DNA of 64,000 nucleotides from Lasiosphaeris hirsuta (Eukaryota; Ascomycota; Sordariomycetes; Sordariales; Lasiosphaeriaceae): positions 1,178,001 through 1,242,000 of the forward strand of contig JAUKUA010000003.1 in NCBI GenBank assembly GCA_030549175.1. Reading direction: 5' to 3'. A program made the position numbers and the translations under genes. Each line of letters begins with the position of its first letter. The first letter of the stretch is position 1. Below the pieces are notes generated by a model. That model was not told the origin of the DNA. It did no database searches and saw only the letters and a program-made list of their open reading frames with translations. Shown piece after piece: positions 37,712-49,684 of this stretch.

Positions 37712-40700
37712 CCATCTCCCCTCTTAGGAAGACTCGCCTCGAGTCCTAAGGTTAATAACCCTAGGGTCTTTGGGCTTACGTAGGTACTTGACGTGGAAGT
37801 CCCAAAGTTCTTAGGTGTCAGAGAAGTGTTCGTATGGTTCCTAAGTTTAATCTTTTTCTTCGGGATATCTATCTCATTTAACGAGATATTCTACTATCCT
37901 CTTCTTAGTATAGGAGTTCATAATTTCTTCTACCACGAATTTCTTAAGGTAAACATCTCCTACTTATTCTAAGACCTAAATGGGGTTAGGGATCAGTTGG
38001 GAGCCGGTTCGAAAAGGTTTAATAAGAGAGACATGGAAGATAGGATGAATTTTCTAACGTTCTAGGAGTTCGAGTTTCACGGCTATAGGAGATATTACCT
38101 TAGAGATTTTAAACGGGCTAAGTAACTTTCTGTCTAGTTTCTTAGAAGGTCTCTTAGTCCTAATGTTCCGTGTATTAAGTATCATTAGTTGTTTTTTCTT
38201 AAAGGAGGGTACTTCCGTTCGTTTCCTGTCCACGTACTTTTTTATCCGTTCCCGAGATTTCTTAAAAGTCTCGTAGAGGTTCTCATAGACCGTTGTTATC
38301 TAGTATACCATGATCTCACTATATAGGTTACGCGTAGATTTGTCAGGTAGATTATTTACGGCTAGATGATATTCGTAGTTTACGTAGAAAGAAGAGCTAC
38401 TAGTAGAAGTCGATTTGGCGTTATTTCATGTAAATTTAGCTGTAGGTAGTAGGGTGTCCTAGTTGTTTATCTCGTAGTTAATGAAGGTCCTAAGGTAGGC
38501 TTCGATGTATTGATTAAGACGTTTAGTCTAGCTATCTGTTTCGGGATAGAACGAGGTTGATATCTTTAGTTTGACTTCGATATACTTAAGAAAGTCGTGC
38601 CATAAGCCTACGTTAAACCGGAAATCCCGATCGGAGATGATGCCAATAGATATGCCGTAATATTTTTAACATTCGCGGGTAAAGATTAGGATCAAGTCTT
38701 CTGTCTTCTTAACATTGTTTTTTAAAGGAATGAAGTGTACCATTTTAGTAAAGGTATCGACAATGACCTAGATAGAACTATATTTATTAGAGAGAGGAAG
38801 GTCCGTTATGAAGTCTATTAAAATAAGTCTTTAAGGAACGTATTCTAACTTAATAAGATGAAATAGTCCAAAAGGAAGGTGACGTCTTGGCTTATTACTT
38901 TAACACTTATAATAAGAACATATAAAGTCAGCGACGTCTTTCTTGAGGTTTTGCTAGAATATGTACCGTCTAATAAGTTCAATAGTCTTATCTATGCCTA
39001 TATGGCCTGCCACTTTGGTATCGTGTTTAAAGTAGATAATCTAGATCTTAAGTTCCTTATTGTTAGGGATCTAAATATAATTCTTTATAAATAAGATTCC
39101 GTCTTCGTTAGTTACGTCCTTTCTAGGGAAAACTAAAGCCTTTTGATATGTTTCGTCTATAGGAGTAGTAGCCTTAATTTACTCGAAGAATTCTTCGTTC
39201 CATTTTAGTATTAGAATGCTATAGAGACGTACTTTTGAGAGTATGAACGTAGGAACTTTAAAGTGTGAAAAATGTTCTTTGTTCAAAATAGAGGTTATCA
39301 GTTGGTTTTTATCTTCCTTTTCCGGAAGGTACTCTTCGTACCGTGAGAGAGTATCTACCTTGGCATTCTATGTATCGGGATGGAAATTAATGACAAAATC
39401 GAAGGTGGCGAGTTGTTGAGCCCATCGGGCTTAACGGCAGTTAAGGACCTTAGTAGTTTAGAAGTATTTTAGATTACGGTAGTCTAAGAAAACTTCGATA
39501 TGATACTTAGTATCCTCGAGGTAGTGTCTCTAATGTTAGAAATAATCGACTATTACTAGGAGTTTTTTATCATAGATCTTATAGTTAATTTCTATGGAGA
39601 TTAGTTTCCTCGAGTAAAACGTTATAGGATATATCTTACCGTTATCTTATTTTTGTGACATTATCCTTCCTAATATATAGTCTGATATGTTAGGTTTGAT
39701 AATAAGTAGTCTATTAGGGTCGAAATAGACTAGAACAAGGGCTTCGGTAAAGGCTTTTTTCAATGCTTTAAATGTCACGTTCATCTAATTGTTTTATGTC
39801 TAAGATTTCTAGGTAAGGTTTGTGGAATTAGTGAGTGGCTTAGCGATGTGTAAATAGCCCTTAATGTAGTACCTATAGAAGTTCGTAAATCTATTGAATT
39901 ATTAGACTTCTTTTACCGATTTTAGCTGTTTCTATGAAAGGATATATTCTACCTTATCCTTCGACATTACGATGTCTTTAGTACTGATAATATAGCCTAG
40001 GTATTTTAATTTCTTAGTATCTTATATATATTTAGTAGGATTAATAGCTAGGTTATACTTTTAAAGTCACTTAAGGACTTTAACGACAATTTTATCGTGT
40101 TTCGTTTTAGAACTTATATAGATGAGGAGGTTATTAATATAAGACAAGAGGCCTTAGTCGATAAGGTCTCGAAAGATATGATTTATCATATCTTAAAAGA
40201 TAGTAGGAGTATTAGTAAGGCCGAAAGATATTACGTTAAACTTAAAAAGACCGTAATAGGTTCGAAATGTTATTTTTTACTCGTGACCCTTCTTTATTCG
40301 TATTAAATTAAAGCTTGATTTTAGATCTATTTTTATAAAGATAATAGATCTAGTAAGGACGTCTTGAAGTTCGGTAATCAGAGGTAACAGGTAGTAGTTC
40401 TTAATAGTTTATTTGTTAATCTTTCGGTAGTCGATTATAGGGCGGAGGTTTTCTAGGTCTCTTATAGCTACTTTTTCTAGTGATACTTGTTTATAAAGAA
40501 AATGAGTGAAGAACATAGTAACTTCGACTCTCGTATCTTACCTTTTCTAAGTATTTAGCCTAGCTATTTACGAAAGATTTTCTTTTTTAAAGGTGACATG
40601 GGGTAGAGAGGTTCCTATGGAAGCTTCTTATCTTTGATAATGTCAATTACATGGTCCTAAGGCTGGTGATCTAGTAGCCGTTAGGCCGCTTCAGGAGATG

Positions 40701-43700
40701 CCAAAGGGGTAAAGATCTTAAATCTTTCGGAGATGTTTTAGATGTAAGACGTTATGACATTTACGATAGAGCTTTTATTTCCTAAGATTATAAGGGAAGT
40801 ATAGTTTTGTCGACAGTAGTCGGAACTAAAAGTTACTTTTAATATGTCAAAATCCTACAGGTAGTCCAGCTAGTACTGTTGTAGCTATTAGTATAGAAGA
40901 AGGATGTCGTATTTTACGTCGAGGGGAGAGATTTCTAACGTAATATAAGAGAAGTGTTCCGCTTGGTACCGTAGAACGATTTCCTTAGTATATTCTTTAC
41001 CTGATTTAAGGTTGATAGTTCCATTAAAGGCTTCTAAGGGTTTTAGAATTGTTTTATATACGTAAGAGATGTTCTATCTTTTGACAAGGTCTTTACTTAT
41101 AACCGGGCTAGAGATATTAAGATCTAAGAGTACTCAGATAGAGATTTCCTTAGCTCTATAGTAAATGATAGTTATGAGAACAATCTTATGAGTACTATGA
41201 TATAGTTCGTGACTTTACTTAACCTTTTTTCGAGGGGGTTCCTCTACGTTAGGGTTGGTACGTTTTTTAGTAGAGATTACGGCGGGTCGAGGTATGGTTT
41301 CTGATACCGTGAGTTTCGGGGTACCTATTAAAAATCCGATATATCTTTACTATCGGATAATTTAATAACACGAAAGAAGAGCTCGGGGTAGTTTCTTTCC
41401 GTTACTATAGAGACCTTGGCCTTTTTCGATAGTTAGGAAGAAGTATTTTTATTCTCATTCTCATCTCTTCTACGTTTAGTCTTAGCTCCGGAGATCTTTC
41501 TAGGTAGCTTAGAGATATTCTTACTATCCTTAGTTTTCCTACTATAACATTTAAGAGTGTTATGGCCTTAACGTCCATAACGGTAGTATCTCTTACTTAC
41601 CTTATGTTTGTTAATTTCGGCTTGTTTTATCCCGGTAACAGCTTCCTTATAGGTTTACTAGTACTTTATCTAAGTAGATGTTAAGAAGTTATTCTCCTTG
41701 TCTTGTTACTTTTACTTTAGGCCTTTCTTAGGTTTTCCTTTTACGGGTGTTAGACCGGGATGGGAGCTAGAGGTATTGGTTTCTTCTTAATAACTATCCT
41801 TCTTCAAACGTTTCTTACTATTCGAAGTAAACTTTTCTTTTTCCTACTTGGCCTTATGATTAATTTCGCGGTTTTTCATTTTGTCTTCGTGAATTAAGCT
41901 AGTAGTAACGACGGCTTCGAGGAAGTCGGCATTGTTAGTGGGAAGATATCTTATACGTAAGTAGATTAAGTTTATTATGGCGTCGGGAATGGTATTAGTA
42001 ACTAGCGATTGTAGGGCTTGACCGTTAAGATCGATGGTATAATTAAGTTCTTAAAACTTTATTATATACTCGTTTATATCTCTATCGTAGGTTAGGGTTT
42101 TTATAGCTTCATAGTCCTTAGCTCTTCGTGCTAGGTTACGAAAACGTTTGACTATGACGGTGGTATAGTTGTTCTATTGATCTACTAAGCTAAGCTTTTC
42201 GATCTAAGTCCCTTTCTTTTAATACTATTTAAGAGCGATATTTTTAGTAAGGATACTAACAAAACTAATCTTAGCTTTGTCGTCGAGGAAGCTTCGCTTA
42301 TAGACATTAAAATACTCCTTAATAAAGTGCCACTATGTCTCAAACTCGCCTTTGTCTCTTCTGTTATACTTTTCGGGTTTTGCCATGGTTACGGCGGTAC
42401 CTTAACTATAAGATTCCTAGATTACGTTAATATTGTTACGAATTAAGTCCTAGTTAGTACGGATGAAGTTAAGAAGGATTGTTATAGGGTTATGTGGGGA
42501 TAAAGGGCTCCGGGAATCCGGACCCTAAGGTCCTAGGGGTCCCGGGGGCCTAGGTAGGCTTCCTAGTAGTCTAGGGAGACCGGAAGGTAGGCTCATACGA
42601 TAGAGATTATTATCGGAGTCGTTATTATTATTACCGTTATCCGGGAGAGGTAATATTCCTACCTTAGTATAACAAGAAGGTAAGTTTCCTCCTATGTTTC
42701 CACTTCTTATTTTAACATCAGAGTTTTATATACTATCGACTTGTCTCTAGGCTCTTGCCGAGATTTCTTAGGTAGCCCTTCTTTGGAGGTTATGGTCTGA
42801 GAAGGGGTCTTCGTTTTAGTCGAAGTACCGTATAGAAGTTGATTTTTTAAACGGTTGTGACGGCTATCATAAGAGTTTAACAGATAGGGTTTTTTATAAA
42901 CGTGTCATAGCTTTCTAGATGATTTGTTCCTTATTATAAGGCCTTACCTGTGTCAACCTTGATACGAAGGCTTCTTCGACGAGGTTATTAGAGTAAGTCT
43001 TAAGTTGATCGAATAATTCTTAGTCCTTCGGGGTCCGTGAGACTTCCGGTTATTAAAGTGTTATAAGAGAATTAAGTTAGCTTTAGGCCGTAGTAGACCA
43101 GTAGCCGAATTCTATATTATAATGATTTTATCAAGCTTATTTCTCTTCTTAGATACGGAGAAGCTCCTTAACTCTAACAAGCTCGGCGTTTTGTTCTCGG
43201 GCCTACGTTTCCTATTCTTAGGTTTGTCGTACTTAGCGTAGCTTTTATTTAGTAATCTCTTTACGGAGGGCCTCGGTATATATGACGATAAGATTAAGGG
43301 ATTTTTCGTACTAGGCCGTTTAGGTAGCAAACTAAGCTAATTTCTAGTTGACCTCGATGCCGAAAGTGGTATAAGAAGCTTCTAATTCCTACTAAGTACT
43401 TTTAAGGACGTATTAGTTTGTTTTAACATGCTATACCATTGATTAGTAGTCGGTAACTAAGGTAATAAATGTTAAAGTAAGTAAATCGAGCCTTTCCTTA
43501 TCCTTATATGTATTGTTAATAAAGAAGTAAAGTTCCTTATAAGCTTTAGCGACCTAATTGTAGAGATAAATAAACTATTAAGGTAGTTTAGCGAGGGTTT
43601 CGGAGCTCGATAGGAGTATAGGAAACTTCTTAATGGTTTGTATTTCTATTTCGGGAGATTTCTAGATTATAAGGTCGGTCCCGGGGTTAGGTTCGGTTTC

Positions 43701-43796
43701 CCGACCCCGGAACGCGGTCGAATATGATAGAAGATTACTAGTTATCGTAAATGAAGTAGCGGGCGAAAGGTTTGTTCGACGAGAAGAAAGATTATC
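37712..43796 (-). pseudogene. Dead gag-pol of element E
   Basis: 6,085 bp on the minus strand with the same order as element B: damaged CCHC knuckle near 41,605-41,545; reverse transcriptase with YINNLLIY near 40,123-40,147 in place of YIDD; RNase H; integrase; and a chromodomain near 38.0-37.8 kb. Less AT-rich than B or D but broken by many stops. Confidence 0.9.
43785..43796 (-). promoter_or_regulatory. Primer-binding site of element E, self-priming type
   Basis: The first 12 nt after the 5' LTR read GATAATCTTTCT on the minus strand. They do not carry the TGG expected of a tRNA primer site. They are perfectly complementary to AGAAAGATTATC inside the same element's LTR (plus-strand 44207-44218 reads gataatctttct). 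This is the arrangement of Tf1-like self-priming. Confidence 0.65.
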
Positions 43797-45126
43797 TGTG
43801 ACATAGGCCAGCCTACAAAGGTTTAGGGTGTGACAATTACAAGGTGAGATATCAAATGAAAAGTTAGACTACAAAGCTTTAACCTTTTCTTAACTCTCGA
43901 CTTAACCGTTTAGCGAACTATCCCGATAATTACTATTAGTCTAGTTTAGAGCTTTCACACGATGAACTTAGGGACTTGATCTTCGTAAGGCTTAATAAAG
44001 CTCAAGGTCCGATTTAGAGATTTAAAACAGAACGGTAAAGGAGTTAACTGTCGTAATATAAAGTGGTAGAAAGCTAGAGAGAAGGAGGTTCAGGGAGATA
44101 GAATGATCCAACAGAGGATAAGATACAATACTTCGTAGTTACAAGTCAGAAGAAATAGAAAGGTTTATAAGGTTATATTACCTCTTAGCTTCACTAAAGT
44201 TTAGCTGATAATCTTTCTAGGTTTGTCTAAAGAGAACTAAGGAGCTTTTTCCTCTCAAGGATCTATCGTAGCGTACCTACCCTACTTATGGGAGGCTATG
44301 TATAAAATATAAGGATACCAAAATACCTAAAGGATTCTCCTAGCCGCCTGTCGGTCCCGAATCTCCTTTCTAGCCGCCTGTCTCTCACGCCCTACAAATC
44401 AGCGGTTACAAGCCAAGTAAAACCGGCCCATCACACGTTGGTCCATGGCCGGTATTAATACTTATCTATACAGCTCTAGCGGCATGGTGTCCATTGCTGT
44501 AGGTGTTCCTTCACGTCCTTGGTACTTACGTTGGCCACAGCGCTGTTAGGTTGATCCCCCGGTCGGCTGTCACAGTAACGGTTCCCTTCGTGACTTACAT
44601 ACGGGGGTCACGGCTACCTGTTACCACTGAAGCTAGACTCCGGAGAACGTCGGGTTCCAGGTCTTCTAAAGGAATGCCAGCGATAGCGGGGAGGTCCATG
44701 ATTCGAAAGACCAGCTGTAGGATCTGGGCTGACTGTGTAGGCCCTGACCACGATACTGAGGTTGGATAGCTTGTTCATGACAAATCTGAAGTCTGATGAT
44801 ATTACCTAGCACGGGTGAGATCCGTTGTACGGCTGCTCTGGCTTGTGAGTGGTTCTGGGCATTCCGTCGCAACCCGTGGGCGCTTAGGAGAATCCGCTGA
44901 CCTGTGTGCCGGCTGAATAGGCCATTAGCCACACGTGGGATCATGTCCCGAGGTTGAGCCACATTGTGGCCATCCTCTGTGATGGTTCCCTTATCTACGT
45001 GATCCATGGCGGATGTTCGTGGGTCAATGGGTATGTGCTTCTTGTATGTGGTTCGTGCTACTGGTGTGAGGCTCGGTCAAGGAGGTCAGTGACCCTGTTG
45101 ACCTAGGTGAGCCTACCAGTGTGACA
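43797..45126 (-). repeat. LTR1, 5' LTR of element E, half RIPped
   Basis: 1,330 bp. 43797-44330 is clearly RIPped, while 44335-45126 is almost intact and GC-rich, as in element D's 5' LTR. Confidence 0.92.
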
Positions 45127-45131
45127 CTTGG

Positions 45132-45745
45132 CATGTAGCCACGGATTTGTAGGGCGTGAGAGACGGGCGGCTAGAAAGGAGATTCGGGACCGACGGGTGG
45201 CTAGAAAGATCTTTTAGGTATTCTGGTATCTTTATATCTTATATATAGCCTTCCATAAGTAGGATAGGTACGCTACGATAGATCCTTAAGAGGAAGAAGC
45301 TCCCTAGTTCTCTTTGGACAAACTTAGAAAGATTATCAACTAAACTTCAGTAAAGCTGAGGGGTAATATAACCTTATGAACCCTTCTGTTTCTCCTGACT
45401 TGTAACTACGAAACATTGTGTCTTATCTTCTGTTAGATCATTCCATCTCCCTGAACCTCCTTCTCCCTGGCTCTCCACCACTTTATATTGCGATAGTTAA
45501 CTCCCTCACCGTTCTGTTCTAAAGCTCTGAATCGGACCTTGTGCTTATTAGCCTTGCGAAGATTAACTCCCTGAGTTCGTCGTGTGAAAGCTCTAAACTA
45601 GACCAACAGCAATTGTCGGGGTGGTTCGCTGAACGGTTGAGTCGAGAGTTAGGAAAAGGTTAAAGCTCTGTAGTCTGATTCTTCGTTTGATATCTCACCT
45701 TGTGGTTGTCACACCCCAGACCTTCGTGGCCTGGCCTGTGTCACA
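45132..45745 (+). repeat. LTR1, 3' LTR of element B, second part
   Basis: Continues B's 3' LTR after the E insertion (cttggcatgtagcc...ggcctgtgtcaca). It holds a TATA-like tatatata at about 45,239-45,246, and about 85 bp downstream agaaagattatc (45326-45337), the predicted 5' end of the transcript in a self-priming model. Confidence 0.9.
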
Positions 45746-45750
45746 GTAAG

Positions 45751-46383
45751 TACCAAGGACGTGAAGGAACCTCCGTGGTCGTGGTTATTATACCATCAGA
45801 GTTAAGTATTAATACCGCCCGTGGACTACCAAAGGAGGGGTCAGTAACACTTAGCAAGAACATTAATTGGTAAGACGTGAGAAACGAGCGGTTAAGGCCC
45901 TGGGCCGGCGAAACGGCTAAGGAAAGATTCCCATGTATTCTAGTACCCTTATATATTGTATATAGCCTCTATAAAAGAGATAAGGGTCCTACGATAGATC
46001 CTCGAGAGGAAGAAGCTTCTCAGTCCTTTTTGGAAACAGCCTAGAAAGATTATCAGCTAAACTTTAATGAAGCTAAGGGGTAATATAACCTTGTGAACCC
46101 TTTTGTTTCTTATTAACTTATAACTACGAAGCATCGTCTGCCATCTTCCTTGTGATCGTTCTATCTCTCTGTATCTATCTTCTCCCTTATAACTACTAGG
46201 ACTTTGGGTTACGAAGATTATCTCCCTTACTTTGTATGAAAGCTCTGAGTCAGACCAACACCATTGCCAGCCTGGAGTGGACGGTTGAGTTGATCTAGAT
46301 CATAGCTTTGCAGTTCGGTTACACCGAAGGTGACATACCTTGTGATTGCTATACCTTAGTCTCTGCAACTGGCCTGTGTTACA
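45751..46383 (+). repeat. LTR2 (copy c), right part
   Basis: Continues from 28252 after the element B insertion (taccaaggacgtgaaggaacctcc...ggcctgtgttaca). It ends at 46383 directly against an LTR3-type pol sequence. Confidence 0.88.
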
Positions 46384-47314
46384 AAGAAACTTAACTTTAA
46401 AAGGATTGGACCCTTTAAAATTAAGAAGAAAGTAATAATCTCTAATTACAAACTAGACCTACTAAAGAGCATAAGAATAAAGACTAAAGTCTTTTATATA
46501 TTATTATTAAAACTAGTCCTTAAGACAATTCTACTAGAGAAAATATTAAAAGTAAAAGTAGATAAAGAAAAATAAAACGTCGAAGAGATTTTAAACTCTT
46601 AAGTTAGAAATTAAAAACTTTACTACTTCGTCAAATGGCTAGACTATGGCTTAGAAGATAACTCCTAAAAACCATACTCAAACCTTAAATACCCAGAGCT
46701 AGTTAAAGACTTCTATCGAAAGAACCTTAACAAACCTATAAAAAGGTAACAATAAAAAAAGATTATCCTCGGAGAAGGTTAAATCTACGAGCGTACTAAT
46801 AAGCACCATTGTGGAAAAAGAACATGGGAAAAGGAGACACGTGTCACATCCTACTTTGTGCTAAGAAGTTATGTGACATAGAGTACACGATTAGACGGTG
46901 GAACAACTAATTAAACAACAATACTCTCGTACTCTTCCCATTCTATCGTAGGATAACAAAGTAGAGAAGAATGATCCTACTCTCTTATCACTCCCACATA
47001 GGGTAACAGAGTAGGTAGATCAAAGGATACAATCTACTTGGTATGACTACCTACTAGCTAGATATAAATAGCTAACGTGTAAGATACTTTAGAGCGTGAG
47101 GATTCCTGTTTCTCACGTAAGTAATTACATTCTACTGTATCCCAAAGTATTACTCTATAACTCTGATGATAGCAATCTGTTTAACAAAGTGTGAACCGCG
47201 TTTAAGAGCCTTACCTTCCAACTGATCAATCCCCCCCCACCCCCTTAGGCGTTCTGCCTTGCGATTTGTCATTCAACACTGAGTAGTCTACTACACAGTG
47301 CACAGGTTGTAACA
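46384..47314 (+). mobile_element. 3' end of an LTR3-type chromodomain Gypsy
   Basis: 46384-46750 reads in one frame as the C-terminal end of pol: FKRIGPFKIKKKV, then KVFYILLLKLVLK, and a chromodomain YYFVKWLDYGLEDNS; stops fit RIP. A purine-rich tract (catgggaaaaggagacac) precedes the 3' LTR3 at 46842-47314 (TGTCACATCC...GTTGTAACA). The LTR has TATA-like gatataaata near 47,052. The 5' part of the element is absent here. Confidence 0.75.
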
Positions 47315-48351
47315 TTTACTAAAGTTCAGCTGATAATCTTTCTAGGCTGTTTCTAAAAAGGACTAGGGAGCTTCTTTATTACGTGGGAAAATGTAGATAG
47401 CTCAGATAGGTTAGTCCTTTGTGCGCAGTCTCTGCGCTCAATATGGCAGCGCGCCCTCCAGACTGATTGCCAACGGGTTATCCTTTACAATTATTTACAC
47501 CACCATTACAATAGTCATGTCAGTGTTTATGTGAAGGACCACCAACCTATCGCTTACCAAAGCGGTCCTGTTGACCGTAGCATTCTTCCTCTCAAAGATC
47601 TATCGTAAGGCCCTCGTCTCTTTCATGGAGGCTATGTATAATATATAAAGATACTAAGATACATAAAGATCCTTCCTTAGCCGCTTTACCTGCCCGGGGC
47701 CTTAGCCACCCGTCTCTCACGTCCTACAAATCAGGGTTTAAGCTAAGTACTACTAGCCTTCTTCCCAAGGGTCTACGGCCGATATTAGTACTTTGATGGT
47801 ATGATATTCACGGCCACGAAGGTTTCTTCACGTCCTTGGTACTTACGACGAATAACGCCGTTTCTCTTCATGACTTACTAATACCTGTTAGGCTTGGCTG
47901 TAGACACCTGTCACTACTGAAGCTAGACTCCGGAGAACCTCGGGGTTCAGACTTTTTACTGGAACCGCTACGATAGCTGGGAGGTCTCTCATTGAAAGTC
48001 CTACTGAAATACCATGTAGGTCTCTTAGCTGGCTAATGTAGCCCTCAACTACTATACTAAGGTTGTATGGCCGCTCACGCCAGCCCTGGGGTCTGGTGAC
48101 GCTACCGCTTACGAGCTAGGCCCGTATGGTGGGCCGGCTCGACTTGTGAGTGGTGTCTGAGATCCCCGCCTAGGCCAAGGACCCATTGACCTACGTATGG
48201 GCCAGGGGTCCCTGGTCACGCCGTGATTTTGGTGTGTGTACGTGTCCCATAGATAGAGCCACGATATGGCCACCGTTGTGGCTATCACGGTAGGCCCAGG
48301 TCAAGGAGGTGATCCACCTTGTTGACCTTAGGTAAGTCCACCAGTGTGACA
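47315..48351 (-). repeat. LTR2 (reverse), truncated, with an LTR4 inside
   Basis: Antisense LTR2 from tttactaaagttcagctgat to ccaccagtgtgaca. Its first about 330 bp are missing next to the LTR3. It is interrupted at 47377-47582 by a solo LTR4. Confidence 0.8.
47377..47582 (+). repeat. Solo LTR4 with 5-bp TSD
   Basis: 206 bp, TATTACGTGG...GACCGTAGCA, flanked by ttctt at 47372-47376 and 47583-47587. The TSD and TG...CA type ends (first TG changed to TA) identify LTR4 as a true LTR. About 30 bp around the ctcaattgag palindrome are absent compared with the other copies. Confidence 0.75.
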
Positions 48352-48546
48352 TACAAGTCGAGCCAGCTTACCACGGAGGCCTAGCTCATAAGCGACAGTG
48401 TCACTAAATCCTAAGTTTAGTACAAACAGCTACACAACCTTAACATCGTAGTCAAGGGCTATATTAACTAGTTAGGTCTTCCTACATGTTATTTCAACAG
48501 TCTTTTAATAATAGACCCTTTAGCTATCGTAACAGTTCTAATAAAC
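48352..48546 (+). repeat. LTR2 (copy b), left part
   Basis: RIPped LTR2 sequence from tacaagtcgagcc to ctaataaac. The 5' start of this copy is missing. It is interrupted by LTR2 copy a with TSD taaac (48542-48546). Confidence 0.8.
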
Positions 48547-49679
48547 TGTCACACTGGTGAACTCACCCAAGGACAACAGAGTGGATCACCCCCTTGACCT
48601 AGGTCCACCGTGATGGCCACAACGGTGGCCACATCGTGGCTCAACCTGTGGGACATGCACACACCACAATCAGAACGTGACCAGGAACCCCCTGGCCCGC
48701 ACGCAGGTCGATGGGTCCTCGACCCAGGCCGGGATCCCAGACACCACTCACAAGTCGTGTCAGCCCACCACAAGGGCCTAGCTCGCAGGCTGCAGCGTCA
48801 CTAGACCCCAGGTTTGACACGAGCAGCCACACAACCTCAGCATCGTGGTCGGAGGCTGCATTAGCCAGCTAGGAGACCCACATGGTGTTTCAGTAGGACT
48901 TTCAATGAGAGACCTCCCAGCTATCGTAGCGGTTCCAGTAAAAAGTCTGAACCCCGAGGTTCTCCGGAGTCTAGCCTCAGTGGTGACAGGTGGCTGCAAC
49001 CGAGCCCAAGGAGTCATGAAGGGAACCGTCGTCATCCGACGTAAGTACCAAGGACGTGAAGGAACCTCCGTGGTCGTGGTCATCATACCATCGGAGTTAA
49101 GTACTAATACCATCCGTGGACTACCGAAGGAAAGGTCAGCAACACTTGGCAGGAACATTGATTGGTAGGGCACGAGAGACGGGCGGCTAAGACCCCGGGC
49201 TGACAAAGCGGCTAAGGAAGGATCTCTATGTAGCTCGGTATCCTTGTACATTGTACATAGCCTCCATAAAAGAGACGAGGGCCCAGCGACGGATCCCTGA
49301 GAAGAGGAAGCTTCCCAGTCCTTTTTGGGAACAGCCTAGAAAGATTATCAGCTGAACTTCAGTGAAGCTGAGGGGTAATACAACCTTGTGAACCCTTCTC
49401 TTTCTCATTGACTTGCAACTGCGAAGCATCGTCTGCCATCTTCCTTGTGATCGTTCCATCTCCCTGCATCTACCTTCTCCCTTACAACTACCAGGACTTT
49501 GGGTTGCGAAGATCATCTCCCTCACTTCGTGTGAAAGCTCTGAGTCAGACCAACACCATTGCCGGCCTGGAGTGGACGGTTGAGTTGATCTAGATCATAG
49601 CTCTGCAGTTCGGTTCCACCGAAGGTGACACACCTTGCGATTGCCACACCTCAGCCCTCGGTGGCTGGCCTGTGTCACG
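48547..49679 (+). repeat. LTR2 (copy a), intact solo LTR
   Basis: 1,133 bp, TGTCACACTGGTGAAC...GGCCTGTGTCACG, flanked by taaac at 48542-48546 and 49680-49684. Nearly free of RIP and GC-rich, so open frames on both strands here are LTR sequence. It was inserted into an older copy of the same LTR. Confidence 0.88.
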
Positions 49680-49684
49680 TAAAC

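Larger units (their letters stand above)
36382..45126 (-). mobile_element. Element E: complete chromodomain Gypsy nested in element B
   Basis: 8,745 bp. The LTRs at 36382-37711 and 43797-45126 are both 1,330 bp. The TSD cttgg is exact (36377-36381 and 45127-45131). It interrupts B's 3' LTR and is thus younger than B. It is in the opposite orientation to B. Confidence 0.95.
28258..45745 (+). mobile_element. Element B: chromodomain Gypsy, interrupted by element E
   Basis: The 5' LTR is 28258-29585, the internal region 29586-35668, and the 3' LTR is split into 35669-36381 and 45132-45745 by element E. The 5-bp TSD gtaag is exact: 28253-28257 and 45746-45750. The two LTRs have the same length (1,328 and 1,327 bp without E). 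Without E the element is about 8.7 kb. Confidence 0.92.

Noticed and set aside
44503..44769. A frame (about 60-90 codons) recurring in several LTR1 copies, e.g. 8754, 28824 (minus), 37088, 44503
   Set aside because: It lies entirely within the LTR, differs in length in each copy and has no family resemblance; recurrence is due to the repeat.
48549..49251. Overlapping open frames on both strands in the GC-rich LTR2 copy
   Set aside because: They are inside a solo LTR with TSD; the open frames follow from its high GC and absence of RIP.
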